From NCBI GenBank assembly GCA_900299395.1, contig OMJO01000015.1, forward strand, positions 1 to 42,509: DNA of 42,509 nt, given 5' to 3'. Each line of letters starts with the position of its first letter. Within the stretch, counting starts at the first letter, position 1. The translations under genes and the position numbers were made by a program. Under the pieces are notes generated by a model that made no database searches, was not told the origin of the DNA, and worked only from the letters and a program-made list of their open reading frames with translations. This document shows positions 41,400 to 42,509 of this stretch, piece by piece. The stretch is from a bacterium (GTDB lineage Bacteria > Patescibacteriota > Saccharimonadia > Saccharimonadales > OMJO01).

Positions 41400-42509
41400 A
41401 ACGATTTATAAAAAGCATCTTGGTGTTCAGTGTCTTAACGCTACTGTCACTTGTATCAATTAACCTAGTGTCAGGCCCTAAGGCCAGTGCGACACTACCG
41501 GGACCGGCATGGCCCGGCTTGTTCCCATTTGCTATGCCAGCTGCAAATTTTAATTCTTTGTATCACTGCAATGAACCGGCTTGGAACCCAAGTCTTTGGA
41601 GCCCGACGTTTACGCAGTGGATATCGATTGCGGGGCAACCCGGCACGACAACAATTACTGTGCCGTACGGAACAGCCTCGATCAATCTTGACTATCACGT
41701 TAGCGCTGCAACGTGTGTTCAGAGTGGTGGCAGTGTGGTGTGGGCAAACACAATGGTTACAAATGCGTATACGGCAGGAGTTTCAGGTATTGTCGGGTCG
41801 CAGCTACCATTTTATCTTGGGGCAGGGTCACCAGTGGGAACGTATGCTACCAACGTGAAGGGCTTTAATTACGCACCTCCAGGCGGGTTTACTTCTTCTG
41901 GAAGGTACTGGATTACCCTTGGGACGAAGTCTATCAATCAATTTCCCGCTAATCCTAATTTTAGGTGTGTAGGGGCTGTTCCTATAAATACTACAAGTCT
42001 CAGTAATTTCGGGCCATGCCTAGAGTCGGGGCCGAGTTTTCCGATAGATGTCACTGTGGGGCCACAACCAGACCAGCCACCACAAATAGCCATTTACAGC
42101 GAATGTACGAATAACCGCGTTGTTATCCAAGCTAATGACCCAAACGGGGGCACCCTAAGCATGCAATATCGTATATACAGAGTAACAACTTCTGCTGGGG
42201 GTTGGGTGCCGCATCCTACAACGTACACGGTGGCCCCAAATGCCAACGCAACTTGGTATATTCCGATGGGATCTTACAGCTCGTCGTACACGTGGCGTAT
42301 AGAGGCAAGAACACAAGGTAGGGGGCCGGGAAACACGGCGCCGACAGTTAGTTGGGTTACGGCAGTGACCGGTAATCACGCTGCACCAAATAATGACTAT
42401 GCCGCCTGTATTCCGTCCTGCACGGCTACCTTCAATCCAACTACCGTTGAGCAGGGTGGTCAACTAACCCCAACCATCCGTATAACAAACAATACTCCTA
42501 GCCTAATGA
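41396..42509 (+). CDS. Secreted multidomain protein, 3' end outside window
   Basis: At least 371 residues from GTG 41396 (GTGA overlap) and open to the window edge. Signal peptide: KRFIKSILVFSVLTLLSLVS, with a cleavage site after GPKASA. The mature part is rich in Pro, Gly, Thr, Asn and aromatic residues. It has beta-rich stretches, one Fn3-like repeat (about 240-310, SMQYRIYRV and YTWRIEARTQG) and, at the edge, the start of an Ig-like domain (NPTTVEQGGQLTPTIRITNN). Paired Cys occur. Surface or adhesion protein by layout; partner unknown. Confidence 0.75.
   Translation, partial: MKRFIKSILVFSVLTLLSLVSINLVSGPKASATLPGPAWPGLFPFAMPAANFNSLYHCNEPAWNPSLWSPTFTQWISIAGQPGTTTITVPYGTASINLDYHVSAATCVQSGGSVVWANTMVTNAYTAGVSGIVGSQLPFYLGAGSPVGTYATNVKGFNYAPPGGFTSSGRYWITLGTKSINQFPANPNFRCVGAVPINTTSLSNFGPCLESGPSFPIDVTVGPQPDQPPQIAIYSECTNNRVVIQANDPNGGTLSMQYRIYRVTTSAGGWVPHPTTYTVAPNANATWYIPMGSYSSSYTWRIEARTQGRGPGNTAPTVSWVTAVTGNHAAPNNDYAACIPSCTATFNPTTVEQGGQLTPTIRITNNTPSLM

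Noticed and set aside
1-42509. TGA recoded to Gly, as in Gracilibacteria and SR1
   Set aside because: TGA ends mutM (20446), the 2H phosphoesterase (35432), the desaturase (17960) and others at sensible family ends.
1-42509. tRNA or rRNA genes and CRISPR arrays
   Set aside because: No T-loop consensus with flanking acceptor stems and no evenly spaced repeats were found in the short gaps between genes.

Overview
The window is a gene-dense stretch of a small bacterial genome. It most resembles a member of the Candidate Phyla Radiation, probably Candidatus Saccharibacteria (TM7). The reasons are gaps of only tens of bases between genes, many short proteins without recognisable family, core replication proteins with degenerate cofactor sites, and many genes whose -10 box lies 6 to 9 bases before the start codon (apparently leaderless). 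The standard bacterial code fits: TAA, TAG and TGA all end genes. This assignment rests on gene content and style, not on a database match.

Layout. 1-3171: the end of argS, an AlkD-type glycosylase, a C-terminal scrap of glutamate dehydrogenase, mscL, msrB, then two broken genes (a membrane protein with a one-base frameshift and a VanY-type carboxypeptidase with an in-frame amber stop). 3202-4703: oligoribonuclease, a YjbR-family protein and a membrane-anchored unknown. 4800-5630: a GC-rich site-2 protease gene with a frameshift, out of character with its surroundings. 5731-10140: dnaG-rpoD, unknowns and a P-loop kinase. 10262-13424: a sigma fragment with only regions 3-4, and polA. 13440-17141: HAD phosphatase, membrane proteins, a CNNM/CBS protein, folP and Nudix. 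17220-18040: a second GC-rich island with a fatty-acid desaturase and its own strong hairpin. 18104-21746: unknown membrane protein, HAD, a DUF721-like protein, mutM-holA, rpsT. 21913-27641: DHH-family pseudoenzyme, truB, rpsO, pnp, small membrane protein, family-4 uracil-DNA glycosylase. 27670-33147: RNase J, a kinase-like unknown, a small acidic protein, ftsK. 33242-36145: rpsF-ssb-rpsR-efp, 2H phosphoesterase, tlyA. 36190-37951: PRTase-like protein and ychF. 38030-42509: a surface module with a GT2 glycosyltransferase, a large polytopic membrane protein, a membrane-anchored protein and a secreted protein that runs off the window.

How the genes work together. Most of the window is core information processing: replication (dnaG, polA, holA, ssb, DUF721-like), repair (AlkD, MutM, UDG), transcription (rpoD, sigma fragment), RNA decay (orn, pnp, rnj) and translation (S6, S18, S20, S15, EF-P, TruB, TlyA). 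Around it sit envelope functions: MscL, VanY, CNNM and the right-edge glycosyltransferase/secreted-protein module.

The strongest unusual signals are these. Two single-gene GC-rich islands with Actinobacteria-like composition each end in a hairpin without a U-tract, which suggests transfer, possibly from an actinobacterial host. Metal sites are missing from DnaG and UDG. A pseudoenzyme of the NrnA type keeps its syntenic place beside truB. Leaderless promoters are widespread. Four genes carry one-base lesions (three indels, two of them in six-base homopolymers, and one nonsense change). Assembly error must be excluded before those lesions are read as biology.
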